Part shown: one piece after another, positions 32,161-41,624 of the stretch
Layout: every line of letters starts with the position of its first letter
Position numbering within the stretch: the first letter of the stretch is position 1
Assembly: GCA_023451825.1 (NCBI GenBank)
Contig: JAEXYA010000010.1
Location: 1 to 64,000 of the forward strand
Reading direction: 5' to 3'
Source of the DNA: Pseudomonadota bacterium
GTDB taxonomy: Bacteria > Pseudomonadota > Alphaproteobacteria > Rhizobiales > Xanthobacteraceae
Length of the DNA: 64,000 bases
Made by a program: the position numbers and the translations under genes
Notes under the pieces: model-generated
Databases searched by the model: none
What the model was told of the DNA's origin: nothing
Seen by the model: only the letters and a program-made list of their open reading frames with translations

Positions 32161-34463
32161 CGGGCCGCCCCCGCGGTTGCGGGGACACCATAGGGCTTGA
32201 GATAGGCCGAGCTGCGATAATAGTCGTAGAACCGGATCTTCGAGAGATCGACCTGGGTGAGCACCGTGCCGAGAATGCGATCATGCACCGGCGCCAGCAG
32301 CTCCATCGTGTGCTGAACGACTTCGCGGGGCGTGCGATCCCAGGCGGTGGCAAGCAGGATGCGATCGGCGAGTTCGGCCAGCGCGCGGCCATCGACCAGC
32401 GGGATCAATGGCGGCGAGTCGATGATAATCAACTCGTAATGCAACTTCAGGCGCTCGAGGGTCTCCACCATCTGTTCCGAGAACATCAGTTCGGTGATGA
32501 CATCCACGTTCTTCATCGCGGGCGACGGCAGAATCGACAGGCCGCTTGAGCGATCGAACAGCAGCGCATGTTCGAGCGGCACTTCGCCGGTGGCGACCTG
32601 GAACAGGCCGGCATCGGCATTGGGGCAGAGTGCGCGGGTCATGCCGGGATTGCGCAGGTCCGCATCGATCAGCAGGGTTTTGATGCCGAGCGTTGCGATC
32701 GACAGCGCGAGATTGCCGGCAAACGTCGTCTTGCCCTCGCTCTCCAGACCCGACGTCACCAGCACGACCTTGACCGGAGCCACCTTGCGTGCGCGCTGGA
32801 TCGAGAGGCGGACCGCGCGGATCGCCTCGGCAAAAAACGTACCTGGTTCTTCGACGGCATAGCGCATCAGTGGCGGCTGCAGGGACGGCGGCAGCAGGCG
32901 CATGGTGCGCGGATCGTAATTGCCGAGTTCGGCGCGGCCGCGCTTGGCGCGGGAAGCCAGTTCGCGCGCACCGATCGCGGGCAGCGCGGCGAGGGCAGGG
33001 ACGCCGGTGATGGTCTCAGCCTGTTCGAGCGTCTTGATCTTGCCGTCGAGATAGTCGGTCAGGAAGGCCAGCACGGTACCTGCGCCGAGACCAAGGAGAA
33101 TGGCGAGGCCGAGAATGAGTTTGGACTTCGGTGCGGACGGGAATAGCGGCACGCTGGCCATGGAAACGATCCGCGAATCCGGCAGCTCCAGGCTTTCCTG
33201 CGCCGTGGTTTCCTTGGAACGCGCGAGATACGATTCGTAAAGCGTGCGATTGGCCTCGGCCTCGCGTTGCAATTCATGCAGCCGCACGACGGCCTGGCCC
33301 GATGTGGTCGACACGCCCTGCAGCTTGTCCAAGCTGTCCTGCAGCGAGGCTTCCCGCGACTTCGAGACCTCGTAATCGTGCTTTGTGCTCTCGACGATGC
33401 GCCGCAGTTCTTCATTGATGAGCTTCTGCGTGTCCTTCAGCTGGGCGCGCACATTTGCCACCATCGGGTGGCGCGGGCCGTATTTGCTGGTGAGATCCGC
33501 ATCATTCTTGGCGATATCGGCATATTGTGCGCGCAGCTTGCTCACCATGTCCGAGGACACGGCGGCATTCAGCCCACCGGCATCGGCGCCGGATTTCGAC
33601 AGCTGCTGCACCTGGTCATATTTGGCGCGCGACTCGGCGGTTTGCACGCGCGCCGCGATAAGCTTGTTGTTGAGGTCGGTGATCTGCTGATCATTGACGG
33701 TGACGCCCTGTGCCACTGACAGGTTATTGGCGGCACGATAATCCGCGACGGCCTTCTCGGAGACCACGACGCGGTTTTTGAGATCGTCGATCTGGCCGCC
33801 CAGCCATTTGGCGGCAATCTTGTTCGCGTCGGTCTTGGCGCGGATCTGTTCGTCGAAATAGGCGGACGCGACGGCATTGGCGATGGTCGCAGCTTTGCTC
33901 GGCGATTCCGAACTTACAGCGATATCGACCAGGAATGTGGTGCCTTGCCGCGTCACCTTCATGCGCTGCTGCAGCATATCCACCGCATTGGCCCGCGCGA
34001 TCTCTTCCGCGCTAAGGCCGCCGGACCCACCAGAGCTCTTGAACAGCCGCTTGATGGGATCGAGCAGGCCGGGTTTCGGCATGAACTCGGCGTCCTGCGT
34101 CAACTTCAGCCTGTCCACCACGCGCTGCACGGTCGCCACCGACTGGATCAGCAGTGCCTGGCTCTCGATCGTCGCATCGTCGGTGCCGATATTTGTCGGC
34201 GTCGTCTGATTTGTCTCGATCATGGTGGCGCGGCGCGGATCGACCAGCACCGTGGAATTCGCCGTATAAAGCGTGGTCGCCATCATCACATAGATAATGG
34301 CAACGGCACCAAGCGCAGCAGCGGGCGCCGCGACCACCCGCCAGCGGCGGCGCAGGATGCGCGCCATCTCGCGCAGATCGACCGTCGGTGCCTTCCAGCC
34401 CTCGACCGAGGTCGGGACCGGATCGGGGCCCGGATAGGCTTGATCAAAATTGCGCTGTAACAT
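32157..34463 (-). CDS. Polysaccharide co-polymerase fused to tyrosine autokinase (Wzc/ExoP-like)
   Basis: The product has 768 residues. A Wzz domain with a first membrane helix near residues 40-65 is followed by a long periplasmic coiled coil (about 190-420), a second helix (LILGLAILLGLGAGTVLAFL) and a cytoplasmic BY-kinase. The kinase has Walker A (GLESEGKTT, near 570), Walker A' (LLIDADLRNPGMT) and Walker B (LIIDSPPLIPLVDGRAL). A C-terminal tyrosine-rich tail (FYDYYRSSAYLKPYG) is the likely phosphorylation site. It controls chain length and couples polymerisation to export. Its start overlaps the beta-barrel gene by 20 bases. Confidence 0.95.
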   Translation of the reverse strand: MLQRNFDQAYPGPDPVPTSVEGWKAPTVDLREMARILRRRWRVVAAPAAALGAVAIIYVMMATTLYTANSTVLVDPRRATMIETNQTTPTNIGTDDATIESQALLIQSVATVQRVVDRLKLTQDAEFMPKPGLLDPIKRLFKSSGGSGGLSAEEIARANAVDMLQQRMKVTRQGTTFLVDIAVSSESPSKAATIANAVASAYFDEQIRAKTDANKIAAKWLGGQIDDLKNRVVVSEKAVADYRAANNLSVAQGVTVNDQQITDLNNKLIAARVQTAESRAKYDQVQQLSKSGADAGGLNAAVSSDMVSKLRAQYADIAKNDADLTSKYGPRHPMVANVRAQLKDTQKLINEELRRIVESTKHDYEVSKSREASLQDSLDKLQGVSTTSGQAVVRLHELQREAEANRTLYESYLARSKETTAQESLELPDSRIVSMASVPLFPSAPKSKLILGLAILLGLGAGTVLAFLTDYLDGKIKTLEQAETITGVPALAALPAIGARELASRAKRGRAELGNYDPRTMRLLPPSLQPPLMRYAVEEPGTFFAEAIRAVRLSIQRARKVAPVKVVLVTSGLESEGKTTFAGNLALSIATLGIKTLLIDADLRNPGMTRALCPNADAGLFQVATGEVPLEHALLFDRSSGLSILPSPAMKNVDVITELMFSEQMVETLERLKLHYELIIIDSPPLIPLVDGRALAELADRILLATAWDRTPREVVQHTMELLAPVHDRILGTVLTQVDLSKIRFYDYYRSSAYLKPYGVPATAGAAR

Positions 34464-35898
34464 TGATCCCTACCTGGTGCTTGTCGTAGCTGAACAGGGG
34501 CACATTGCTGTCGCGCGATGTGTAGCGGTGATAGGCCGAGATCGCGCTGAACCGGTTCATCAGATATTTGACGCTTGCATTGGTGCTGGTGACGGTGTCG
34601 CGGCGGTCCTGGCCGAAGAAGCTGTCGCGCTCATAGCCGGCCGAGGCGGACAGCACGACATTGCGTAGCAACTCATAGTCGGCGCCGACCTGCACGGCAT
34701 TGGCGAGCACCCCGGTCGACGACGTGTCGGAGGTCTGCGTCACCAGCTGTTCGGCCTTCACATGAATGTCGAGCAACCGCGTCGGGCTCCATGTCAGCTT
34801 GGCGCGATAGGAAGGGCCGGAGACGGTGCCGATCAGCGGATTGTCGAAACGCTGCTCCACATAGCCGCCACCGAATTCCCCCTTCACCAGCCGGCCAAGG
34901 CCGACGGTGAAGCCGGACAGCACGCGATAGCCGGTGGAATCGATCGACGATCCCGGAATGCCGCGCAGGTCGCGCTGGTTGCCTTCGGCGCCGGCGAACC
35001 AGCCGAGCGACGGCGAGAACGCATAGTCGATCCGCCCATGCACGGCATAGATCTGGCCGTCGCGGGCGCTCTGGTCGATGATGCTGCCATCCTGCGCGCG
35101 TGCTGTGCCGAATTCATAGGAATCGACACGGGCGCCCACCGATGTGGTGAGCCGGCCCCATTCCTTGCGCAGGGTGAGGTCGCCGGAGAACAGATTGTAA
35201 GGTGTCGGCGTGATGGCATTGGTCGGCGAGCTCAGCGATCCCACGCCCTCATTGAGATGCGCGATCTGGAAACTGCCAAGCACCACCATGTCATGGGCCA
35301 CGTCGAACCAGCCGGCGCCCTTCAAGCTGGCATTGGTCTGGTCGAGGCTCGAATACTGGTTATAGACCGTGGTCTGCGAATTGAGCTTCAGATCGATGCC
35401 ATGGCGTTCCCACAGCGTATGGGCGCGCAGGCTGGGCTCGATCGTTGCAGCGATATCGGCATTCTTCTGCGTGTTCGATGCAAAGACGTTGCTGTCATAA
35501 AGCGCGCCGGTCATCAGCGATGGATTGAACATCCATGAGCCTGATCGGATGCCGACCGGTTCATATCCCGCATGCTGGCGGCCCTTCACGGGCGTATCCT
35601 CGGGCGCGATCGGCTCATTGTCGTTGTCGCGCGTGTCGCGATGGTCGAGTTCCGGAAGAGCTGAGGGCTCGAATATCCGTTGCGCATTCCACGGCGAACC
35701 CAAGGGATCCATCGTGTTCTGGATGGCTTGCGCCGAGGCGGGGGAGGCCATGCCCAGAATGATGGCTGTCGCAGGCCAGATTGTAACAGTGGGAAATGGC
35801 GCAAGGCGTGCGAGCCGACGCAATGCGAGCATCGATCGGATGGCGCATGAGCGCATCGCGATCGCATCCTCGTCCATCGATGCCGGCGAACATTTCAT
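34444..35898 (-). CDS. Outer-membrane beta-barrel protein (BBP2-like) of the export operon
   Basis: The product has 484 residues. A signal peptide (probably cut after MASPASAQA) precedes a Pro/Asp-rich linker and a barrel of alternating strands that ends in Phe (HQVGINVTAQF), the usual signal for outer-membrane insertion. It resembles the putative porin-2/DUF2320 group found in polysaccharide loci. Because the OPX protein at 36223 is short and lacks an outer-membrane helix, this barrel may be the actual exit pore. An ATG at 35898 with AAGGG upstream is preferred over a GTG at 35901. Confidence 0.87.
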   Translation of the reverse strand: MKCSPASMDEDAIAMRSCAIRSMLALRRLARLAPFPTVTIWPATAIILGMASPASAQAIQNTMDPLGSPWNAQRIFEPSALPELDHRDTRDNDNEPIAPEDTPVKGRQHAGYEPVGIRSGSWMFNPSLMTGALYDSNVFASNTQKNADIAATIEPSLRAHTLWERHGIDLKLNSQTTVYNQYSSLDQTNASLKGAGWFDVAHDMVVLGSFQIAHLNEGVGSLSSPTNAITPTPYNLFSGDLTLRKEWGRLTTSVGARVDSYEFGTARAQDGSIIDQSARDGQIYAVHGRIDYAFSPSLGWFAGAEGNQRDLRGIPGSSIDSTGYRVLSGFTVGLGRLVKGEFGGGYVEQRFDNPLIGTVSGPSYRAKLTWSPTRLLDIHVKAEQLVTQTSDTSSTGVLANAVQVGADYELLRNVVLSASAGYERDSFFGQDRRDTVTSTNASVKYLMNRFSAISAYHRYTSRDSNVPLFSYDKHQVGINVTAQF

Positions 35899-36222
35899 CA
35901 CGCATCCCTTGCGAAGGTGTCTGTCCTTCGCGTCACTGCTTTGTCGTCGAGACCTGATTGCCGCCTAGAAGTTCATCGCTGCGCCTGCCGAAACGGCAAA
36001 CCGATGATGAACAAAGCGCCCCCGCTTACTCACGCTCAACATACGGCTGATGAAACGGCCCCTTTCGCTCTTCATAACGCAGCGTGCGACATGTAGTTCA
36101 TCGCACTGCACAAGATTACACAGCGTAAAGAGACGAGACTATGGCAACGCAACAGCAAAGCATGAGGTTGCCACAGGCCGATTGCTACTCATCAGGAGAG
36201 AATGGTGAGAATGAGAAGAGAT
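35899..36222. other. Intergenic region upstream of the export operon
   Basis: These 324 bases lie between the short OPX gene and the beta-barrel gene, both on the minus strand, and probably carry the promoter of the long operon 35898-26052. The part near 36080-36200 is AT-richer. I see no gene or clear terminator. Confidence 0.35.
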
Positions 36223-36801
36223 TTAGAAGTATCGTTCCGGGACGCGCACATTGTCGCCGGGATAAACAAGCACCGGTGCGTCCATCGGATAGATTTCTTC
36301 CACCGTCGAGCCTGACCGGCGGAGATACACTTTGCCTTCATTGGCGCGGTAGGTGTATCCGCCAGCCGTGGCCACGGCATCGAGAACGGTGAGGCCGACG
36401 CGATACGGATACTCGCCGCTCTTCTTCACTTCGCCCAGGATATAGAAGGGGCGATAAGCGAGCATTTCCACATTCACGCGCGGATCGCGCACGATTCCCT
36501 TTGCCAGGGCCGCGGTGATGTTGCGCTCGAGTTGTTTGGTGGTGAGGCCTGCAGCTTTCACCTGGCCCGCTAGCGGAATAGAGACGTTGCCATTGGCGTC
36601 GACTTCATATTCGCCGGTGATATCAGGCTCGCCATAGACTTTGAGGCGAACGCGATCGGTTGGCCCAAGCATATAGGCGCCTGAAGGCGACGCTGCAGAG
36701 AGACGTTGTTGCGCCGACGCGCTTGGTGCAGTCGCGCCAAGGATACCGAGCGCGAACAACGACAAGACAAGCAGACCGGAAAACCGGCGAAGCGGTGACA
36801 T
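36223..36801 (-). CDS. Short polysaccharide export (OPX) protein
   Basis: The product has 192 residues. A signal peptide (FSGLLVLSLFALGILGATA) precedes a Poly_export domain (AYMLGPTDRVRLKVYGEPDI, GNVSIPLAGQVKAAGLTTKQ) and one SLBB domain (YILGEVKKSGEYPYRVGLTV). It ends soon after and lacks the C-terminal amphipathic helix that lets full-length Wza cross the outer membrane. By family knowledge such short OPX proteins work with a separate beta-barrel, and one is encoded next. The ATG at 36801 is preferred over 36843. Confidence 0.92.
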   Translation of the reverse strand: MSPLRRFSGLLVLSLFALGILGATAPSASAQQRLSAASPSGAYMLGPTDRVRLKVYGEPDITGEYEVDANGNVSIPLAGQVKAAGLTTKQLERNITAALAKGIVRDPRVNVEMLAYRPFYILGEVKKSGEYPYRVGLTVLDAVATAGGYTYRANEGKVYLRRSGSTVEEIYPMDAPVLVYPGDNVRVPERYF

Positions 36802-36956
36802 GGCAGACCCCCAACTAGATACCAACTCGATCATCTGCATCAATTCGATGACAATTGATCGCGAACTGTCCGGCTAAAAGCGGCGAAAGAAAGAAACTGT
36901 GACGTCCCCACAACGTCAGCGATCTCGCCGCATGATCGCGCCTTATATGTGTTCTG

Positions 36957-37688
36957 CTACAGAACCATGATCTCCGTGCCTTCGATGGCGATGCAGGTGA
37001 GCACGCCGCTACGCCATGCGCCTGTATCGATATTGGCGCGATTGTCCCGAATGTCCGCGTGTGGAACCGGCGTATGACCGTGCACCACATAGAGGCCGTG
37101 ATCTTTTTTCGAATTCAAAAACTCATCACGGATCCACATCAGATCGCTCGGATCCTGCGCATCGAGCGCAATACCCGGGCGAATGCCGGCGTGAACGAAC
37201 AGAAAGTCGCCGCAACGCACATTGTTCCGTAAGCAACGCAAAAAAAGTTGGTGGGTGGTGGGAAGGGCTGCGCGCAGCGCGTCTTGTACGTCGTCTGCGG
37301 TCTGGTTGCGGGTTGGTATTACGCCATAGGAGGCGAGTGTGGCGAGCCCGCCGAGTTGCCGCCAGCCATCCAGCGCAGCGGAATTGTCGAGCAGGAACTC
37401 CTCCATCAATGCTTCGTGGTTCCCGCGCAGGCAGATTGCATGGTTTTGCACCAGGCGAACTGCCAGCAGATCGATCACACCTTTCGAATCCGCGCCACGG
37501 TCGATGTAGTCGCCCAAATAGACCTCGCCGGCGAATGCAATGGGGCGGCGCTGAATGTCTTCATCGATGCGGTGGATGACGTCCTGAAGGAGGTCGGCGC
37601 GGCCATGGATGTCGCCGATGGCATAAATGCGCGTCTCAGGCGGCAGCGCCGCCTTGCTCAGACGCTGACTCGTGGGACTGCGTGGCAT
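36957..37688 (-). CDS. PPP-family serine/threonine phosphatase
   Basis: The product has 243 residues. The metallophosphoesterase motifs are all present in order: YAIGDIHGRADLL, LGDYIDRGADSKGVID, CLRGNHEALM and VVHGHTPVPH. These hold the two-metal site of PrpA/PrpE-like bacterial phosphatases. It is cytosolic and could act on phosphoserine/threonine or phosphotyrosine. Its place between export genes and the priming transferase invites the idea that it opposes a kinase in polymer control, but PPP enzymes usually do not reverse BY-kinases, so the link is tentative. Confidence 0.92.
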   Translation of the reverse strand: MPRSPTSQRLSKAALPPETRIYAIGDIHGRADLLQDVIHRIDEDIQRRPIAFAGEVYLGDYIDRGADSKGVIDLLAVRLVQNHAICLRGNHEALMEEFLLDNSAALDGWRQLGGLATLASYGVIPTRNQTADDVQDALRAALPTTHQLFLRCLRNNVRCGDFLFVHAGIRPGIALDAQDPSDLMWIRDEFLNSKKDHGLYVVHGHTPVPHADIRDNRANIDTGAWRSGVLTCIAIEGTEIMVL

Positions 37689-37814
37689 GATTGCTCAACT
37701 ATGACGCAGAATTGGCTGCGGTCAATTTCATTCCCGCACACATCATCTTGTGGGCGATGAACCGGTGCAGGAGCAGAACATGTGATGATGCGAGACTGGA
37801 ATCGATCCAGCGAC

Positions 37815-37937
37815 CTAGAAGAAAAAGAATCCAATCGCGGCGATCACGGCCAGCCATACACACGCATTCGCGACAATGATGAGAATCCGGAGCTTGCGAT
37901 GTGCGCTCTGCGATGGAGCGGAGAGTGACTGATCCAT
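37815..37937 (-). CDS. Small single-helix membrane protein (40 aa)
   Basis: The product has 40 residues: a polar N-terminus (MDQSLSAPSQSAHRKL) and one strong membrane helix ending in FFFF. The ATG at 37937 has GGAAGGGA about seven bases upstream, the best ribosome site in the frame. Longer versions from 38048 or 38111 lack one. It is unrecognised. It lies 126 bases upstream of the phosphatase on the same strand. Confidence 0.5.
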   Translation of the reverse strand: MDQSLSAPSQSAHRKLRILIIVANACVWLAVIAAIGFFFF

Positions 37938-38111
37938 GACAGTCCCTTCCGTTGGCGCGGTGACGCTTTTCTCTGCATCGGCGCGCACAGGCAGCACGAG
38001 AAGCTGAGCTTCCGTTGTGTGGGGCTGTGTGGTCTGCCTCAAAGCCATGGTCGTAACCGACGCTATCAAACTGAAAAAACTGATCTCACGCGGCAAGTAC
38101 TGCGTGGCCAT

Positions 38112-38563
38112 TTAGTATTCGATGAAAAATCAAACGCGAATCGCAGCCATCACGCCTGGATGTCGAACGTGATGAACGAAATCATGCACCTGATCTCGAC
38201 GACACGCGATGTGAATCTTTACGCGCGATGTTGCAGTTGGTTTTTGCATGGCTGCCCCGAAGTGAATGCAGCGCAAGGCAGTCACAATCCGGCTAAGCGC
38301 TTTTCCTCACACAGAATTTTTCGCGCCGCACAATCTCGTGCAGGTGTCGTGCTGCAAAGTCATGCACGCCAATACCGCTTTGCGGCCCCAATTCGCGCAA
38401 AGAGTTAAACAAACTTCATTGGCGAAAGCTATTCGAAGTTCGGGGCAAAGTGATTGGTGAGCATTCGCATCTGCAAATGCCATGATCCTGACGAACAAAC
38501 AGTGTGTCACGTCGCCCGTACCGAGAGAGTGCCTACCAGAGTTCCAGCAGGGAGCGTCGATCT
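38112..38563 (+). promoter_or_regulatory. Upstream region of the ExoY-like gene
   Basis: This 450-base, comparatively AT-rich stretch precedes the priming-transferase gene and should contain its promoter and that of the small membrane protein in the other direction. Open frames here are short and lack ribosome sites. I see no clear operator. Confidence 0.35.
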
Positions 38564-39331
38564 ATGGTCTCTACTGTTTCAGTTGGGCTTGAACGCAGCA
38601 AAGTGACGCCGCTCTGGAAAGGGCGGCAGTTCATTTCGGTGCGTCCGGTGGAATTCGCCGGCGGCTATGGAAGCTATGGCAACAGCGCGTATCGCGGTCG
38701 TCGCAAGTCCGTCGTCCGGCGCGAGCCATCGGCATCCGTGACCAAGCGATTGTTCGATGTCACCGCAGCGGGCTCGGCATTGCTGTTCTTCCTGCCGTTC
38801 TTCCTGGTCGTTGCGGCGATCATCAAGGCGACATCCCCCGGTCCGGTGTTTTTCACGCAATATCGCTACGGCTATCGCAATCGCCGCTTCAAGATCTACA
38901 AGTTCCGCTCGATGCGGAATGATCTTGGCGACAAGCTCGGCGTCCAGCAGACCGTGCAGGGCGATGCACGCGTGACGCGCATCGGCCAGCTCCTCCGCAA
39001 GACGAGCTTCGACGAACTGCCCCAGCTCATCAATGTGCTGAAGGGCGATATGTCATTGGTCGGGCCGCGCCCCCATGTGCCGGGCATGCTGGCTGCCAAC
39101 ATGCTCTATGAAGACCTCGTGCCGTATTACTTCCAGCGCCACAGCGCACGTCCGGGAATCACCGGTCTCGCCCAGATCAGCGGCTGCCGCGGCAGCACGG
39201 TCGATCCCACACTGGCGATTGCGCGGATCGACTACGATCTCGATTACATCGAGGCGTGGTCGATGGTGAAGGATATCCGGATCATCGTGCAGACGGTGCG
39301 CAAGGAATTCATCTCCGGCAACGCGTTCTGA
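38564..39331 (+). CDS. ExoY-like undecaprenyl-phosphate sugar transferase
   Basis: The product has 255 residues. A basic N-terminal region is followed by one membrane helix (LLFFLPFFLVVAAIIKA) and the bacterial sugar transferase domain: SPGPVFFTQYRYGYRNRRFK, KTSFDELPQLINVLKGDMSL, VGPRPHVPG and RPGITGLAQISGCRG. It transfers a sugar-1-phosphate (by family usually glucose or galactose) to undecaprenyl phosphate and so starts repeat-unit synthesis. The ATG at 38564 follows AGGGAG. It is the first of three same-strand genes leading to the UDP-glucose dehydrogenase. Confidence 0.94.
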   Translation: MVSTVSVGLERSKVTPLWKGRQFISVRPVEFAGGYGSYGNSAYRGRRKSVVRREPSASVTKRLFDVTAAGSALLFFLPFFLVVAAIIKATSPGPVFFTQYRYGYRNRRFKIYKFRSMRNDLGDKLGVQQTVQGDARVTRIGQLLRKTSFDELPQLINVLKGDMSLVGPRPHVPGMLAANMLYEDLVPYYFQRHSARPGITGLAQISGCRGSTVDPTLAIARIDYDLDYIEAWSMVKDIRIIVQTVRKEFISGNAF

Positions 39332-39425
39332 TCTCACGGACGTCCTGTAAGAGAAAAATGGCTTCGGCCTGCAATCGGCGGCGCGATGACGCATGTCGCA
39401 AAGCCGCGATCAAGGGGTGACAGTG

Positions 39426-40217
39426 ATGACAGCCACGCAACGAACCAAGCAGATGCTGAAGGATACGTTCCCCTCCATGTGGCTGCGCTGGCGCTTCATG
39501 AAGCGGCCGAAGACGGCCGAGCGCGAGCTGAACTATCTGGACCGGATCGTGCCGGCCGGCGCGGTCACCGTCGATGTCGGCGCCAATGTCGGGCTCTATA
39601 CGCAAAAGCTGGCAAAACTCTCCGGCAAGGTCCACGCCTTCGAGCCGTCCCGCGACATGGCGACGCTGCTGCGCCGGACCTCGGCACCGAATGTCAGCAT
39701 TCATGAGATTGCGCTGTCCGATCAGGAGGGCGAAGCGGATCTCTACATCCCGCAAAGCGACGACGGCCTCGTGCACGGCCTCGCATCGCTCGAACAATCG
39801 CACGCGCCGAATACAAAGAATATCGTCGCCGCGCATGTGCCTCTGGCGCGGCTCGATGGCGTGATGAAGGATGACGTCGCTTTCGTGAAGGTCGATGTCG
39901 AAGGTCACGAACTCAGCGTGCTCAAGGGCGCCACCGGCCTGATCGATCGCTGCCAGCCGGTGTTTCTGGTCGAGGCCGAAGATCGCCATCGGGCGGATGC
40001 GACCAGGTCGATCTTCGAATTCTTCGCGGCGAAAGACTATCGCGGCTATTTCCTCGCAGATGATGAAATCGTCCCCGTCGATTTCTTCGATGCCGAGACG
40101 ATGCAGGATCCTGATGCATTGCTGCCCAATGGTGGCCGCAAACCCGGGCAATCCTATGTGAACAACTTCTTCTTTTTTCCGCGACATCTCGATGGCGAGT
40201 TGCTGCTCAGCAGCTGA
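39426..40217 (+). CDS. FkbM-family methyltransferase
   Basis: The product has 263 residues. The SAM-binding motif (VTVDVGANVGLYTQKLAKLS) and FkbM hallmark regions (VHAFEPSRDMATLLRR, VAFVKVDVEGHELSVLKGAT) are present. These enzymes O-methylate hydroxyl groups of sugars or other small molecules. In this setting the likely target is a sugar of the polymer. The ATG at 39426 has AAGGGG upstream. It lies 94 bases after the ExoY-like gene. Confidence 0.92.
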   Translation: MTATQRTKQMLKDTFPSMWLRWRFMKRPKTAERELNYLDRIVPAGAVTVDVGANVGLYTQKLAKLSGKVHAFEPSRDMATLLRRTSAPNVSIHEIALSDQEGEADLYIPQSDDGLVHGLASLEQSHAPNTKNIVAAHVPLARLDGVMKDDVAFVKVDVEGHELSVLKGATGLIDRCQPVFLVEAEDRHRADATRSIFEFFAAKDYRGYFLADDEIVPVDFFDAETMQDPDALLPNGGRKPGQSYVNNFFFFPRHLDGELLLSS

Positions 40218-40291
40218 GACGTCGCGACCGACCTACCTTGGGGCGTCCGGGCCGTTCAGGCCGCGGACTTTTATATAAGACAGGACATGCA

Positions 40292-41611
40292 ATGCGAATT
40301 GCCATGATTGGCGCCGGCTATGTCGGGCTGGTGTCGGGGGCGTGCTTTTCGGACTTCGGCCATCACGTCACGTGCGTGGATACGGACCAGAGCAAGATCG
40401 ATGCGCTCAATCGCGGTGAAATCCCGATCCATGAGCCGGGCCTTGATGCACTCGTCGCCAGCAACGCGAAGCAGAAGCGCCTGAACTTTGTCACCGACAT
40501 CACCAAGGCGGTCGGCGAGGCGGAGGTGGTGTTCATCGCCGTCGGCACGCCGTCCCGGCGCGGCGATGGCCATGCCGACCTGACATATGTCTATGCGGCG
40601 GCGCGTGAGATCGCCAAATCCATCACGAAATTCACGGTGATCGTGAACAAGTCCACCGTGCCTGTCGGCACCGGCGACGAGGTCGAGCGCATCATCCGCG
40701 AGGAAAATCCCGACGCCGAATTCGCCGTCGTTTCCAATCCGGAATTCTTGCGCGAAGGCGCCGCCATTCGCGATTTCAAACATCCCGATCGCATCGTGAT
40801 CGGATCGAGCGATGCGCGCGCCAAGCAAATGATGGCGGAAGTCTATCGCCCCTTGCATCTGAATACGTCGCCGATCCTCTATACGGACCGCCGCACGGCC
40901 GAGCTGACGAAATACGCCGCCAATTCCTTTCTCGCCACCAAGGTCGCTTTCATCAACGAGATCGCGGACCTGGCTGAAAAAGTCGGCGCCAATGTGCAGG
41001 AAGTCGCGCGCGGCATCGGGCTGGACAACCGCATCGGCTCCAAGTTCCTCCATGCCGGTCCCGGCTATGGCGGGTCATGTTTTCCGAAGGACACGCTGGC
41101 GCTGATCAAGACCGGCCAGGATCATGAAGCGCCGCTGCGCATCGTCGAGACCGTTGTTGCTGTCAACGATCAGCGCAAGCGGGCGATGGCGCGCAAGGTG
41201 GCCCATGCCTTTGGTGGCAATCTCCGTGGCAAGACGATCGCCATCCTCGGCGTCACCTTCAAGCCGAACACCGACGACATGCGCGATGCGCCTTCCATTC
41301 CTCTGATCACGGCATTGCAGGACATGGGCGCGGAAATCCGTGTCTATGATCCCGTCGGCATGGAGCAGGCGAGGAAGGTGTTCGAGAACGTCACGTTCTG
41401 CGACAGCGCCTATGACTGCGCGCGCGGCAGCCACGCGGTGACCATTGTCACCGAATGGGAACAGTTCCGTGCGTTGGATCTCAAAGAGATGGCGGCGATC
41501 ATGGCCTGTCCGGTGATCGTCGATCTCCGCAACATCTATGCGCCTGATGAAGTGATCCGAAACGGCTTCCTCTACAGTGGCGTGGGCCGTCCGCAATCGG
41601 TGGCTTATTAA
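40292..41611 (+). CDS. ugd: UDP-glucose 6-dehydrogenase
   Basis: The product has 439 residues, the usual length. It oxidises UDP-glucose to UDP-glucuronate with two NAD. The N-terminal Rossmann motif is IAMIGAGYVGLVSGACFSDF. The catalytic-Cys motif GPGYGGSCFPKDT puts Cys263 in place, with conserved KSTVPVGTG, NPEFLREG and ILGVTFKPNTDDMRDAPS. It supplies uronic acid for the polymer; decarboxylation to UDP-xylose would need another enzyme not seen here. The ATG at 40292 is preferred over earlier in-frame codons. Confidence 0.95.
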   Translation: MRIAMIGAGYVGLVSGACFSDFGHHVTCVDTDQSKIDALNRGEIPIHEPGLDALVASNAKQKRLNFVTDITKAVGEAEVVFIAVGTPSRRGDGHADLTYVYAAAREIAKSITKFTVIVNKSTVPVGTGDEVERIIREENPDAEFAVVSNPEFLREGAAIRDFKHPDRIVIGSSDARAKQMMAEVYRPLHLNTSPILYTDRRTAELTKYAANSFLATKVAFINEIADLAEKVGANVQEVARGIGLDNRIGSKFLHAGPGYGGSCFPKDTLALIKTGQDHEAPLRIVETVVAVNDQRKRAMARKVAHAFGGNLRGKTIAILGVTFKPNTDDMRDAPSIPLITALQDMGAEIRVYDPVGMEQARKVFENVTFCDSAYDCARGSHAVTIVTEWEQFRALDLKEMAAIMACPVIVDLRNIYAPDEVIRNGFLYSGVGRPQSVAY

Positions 41612-41624
41612 ATCTCGTGTCGGC

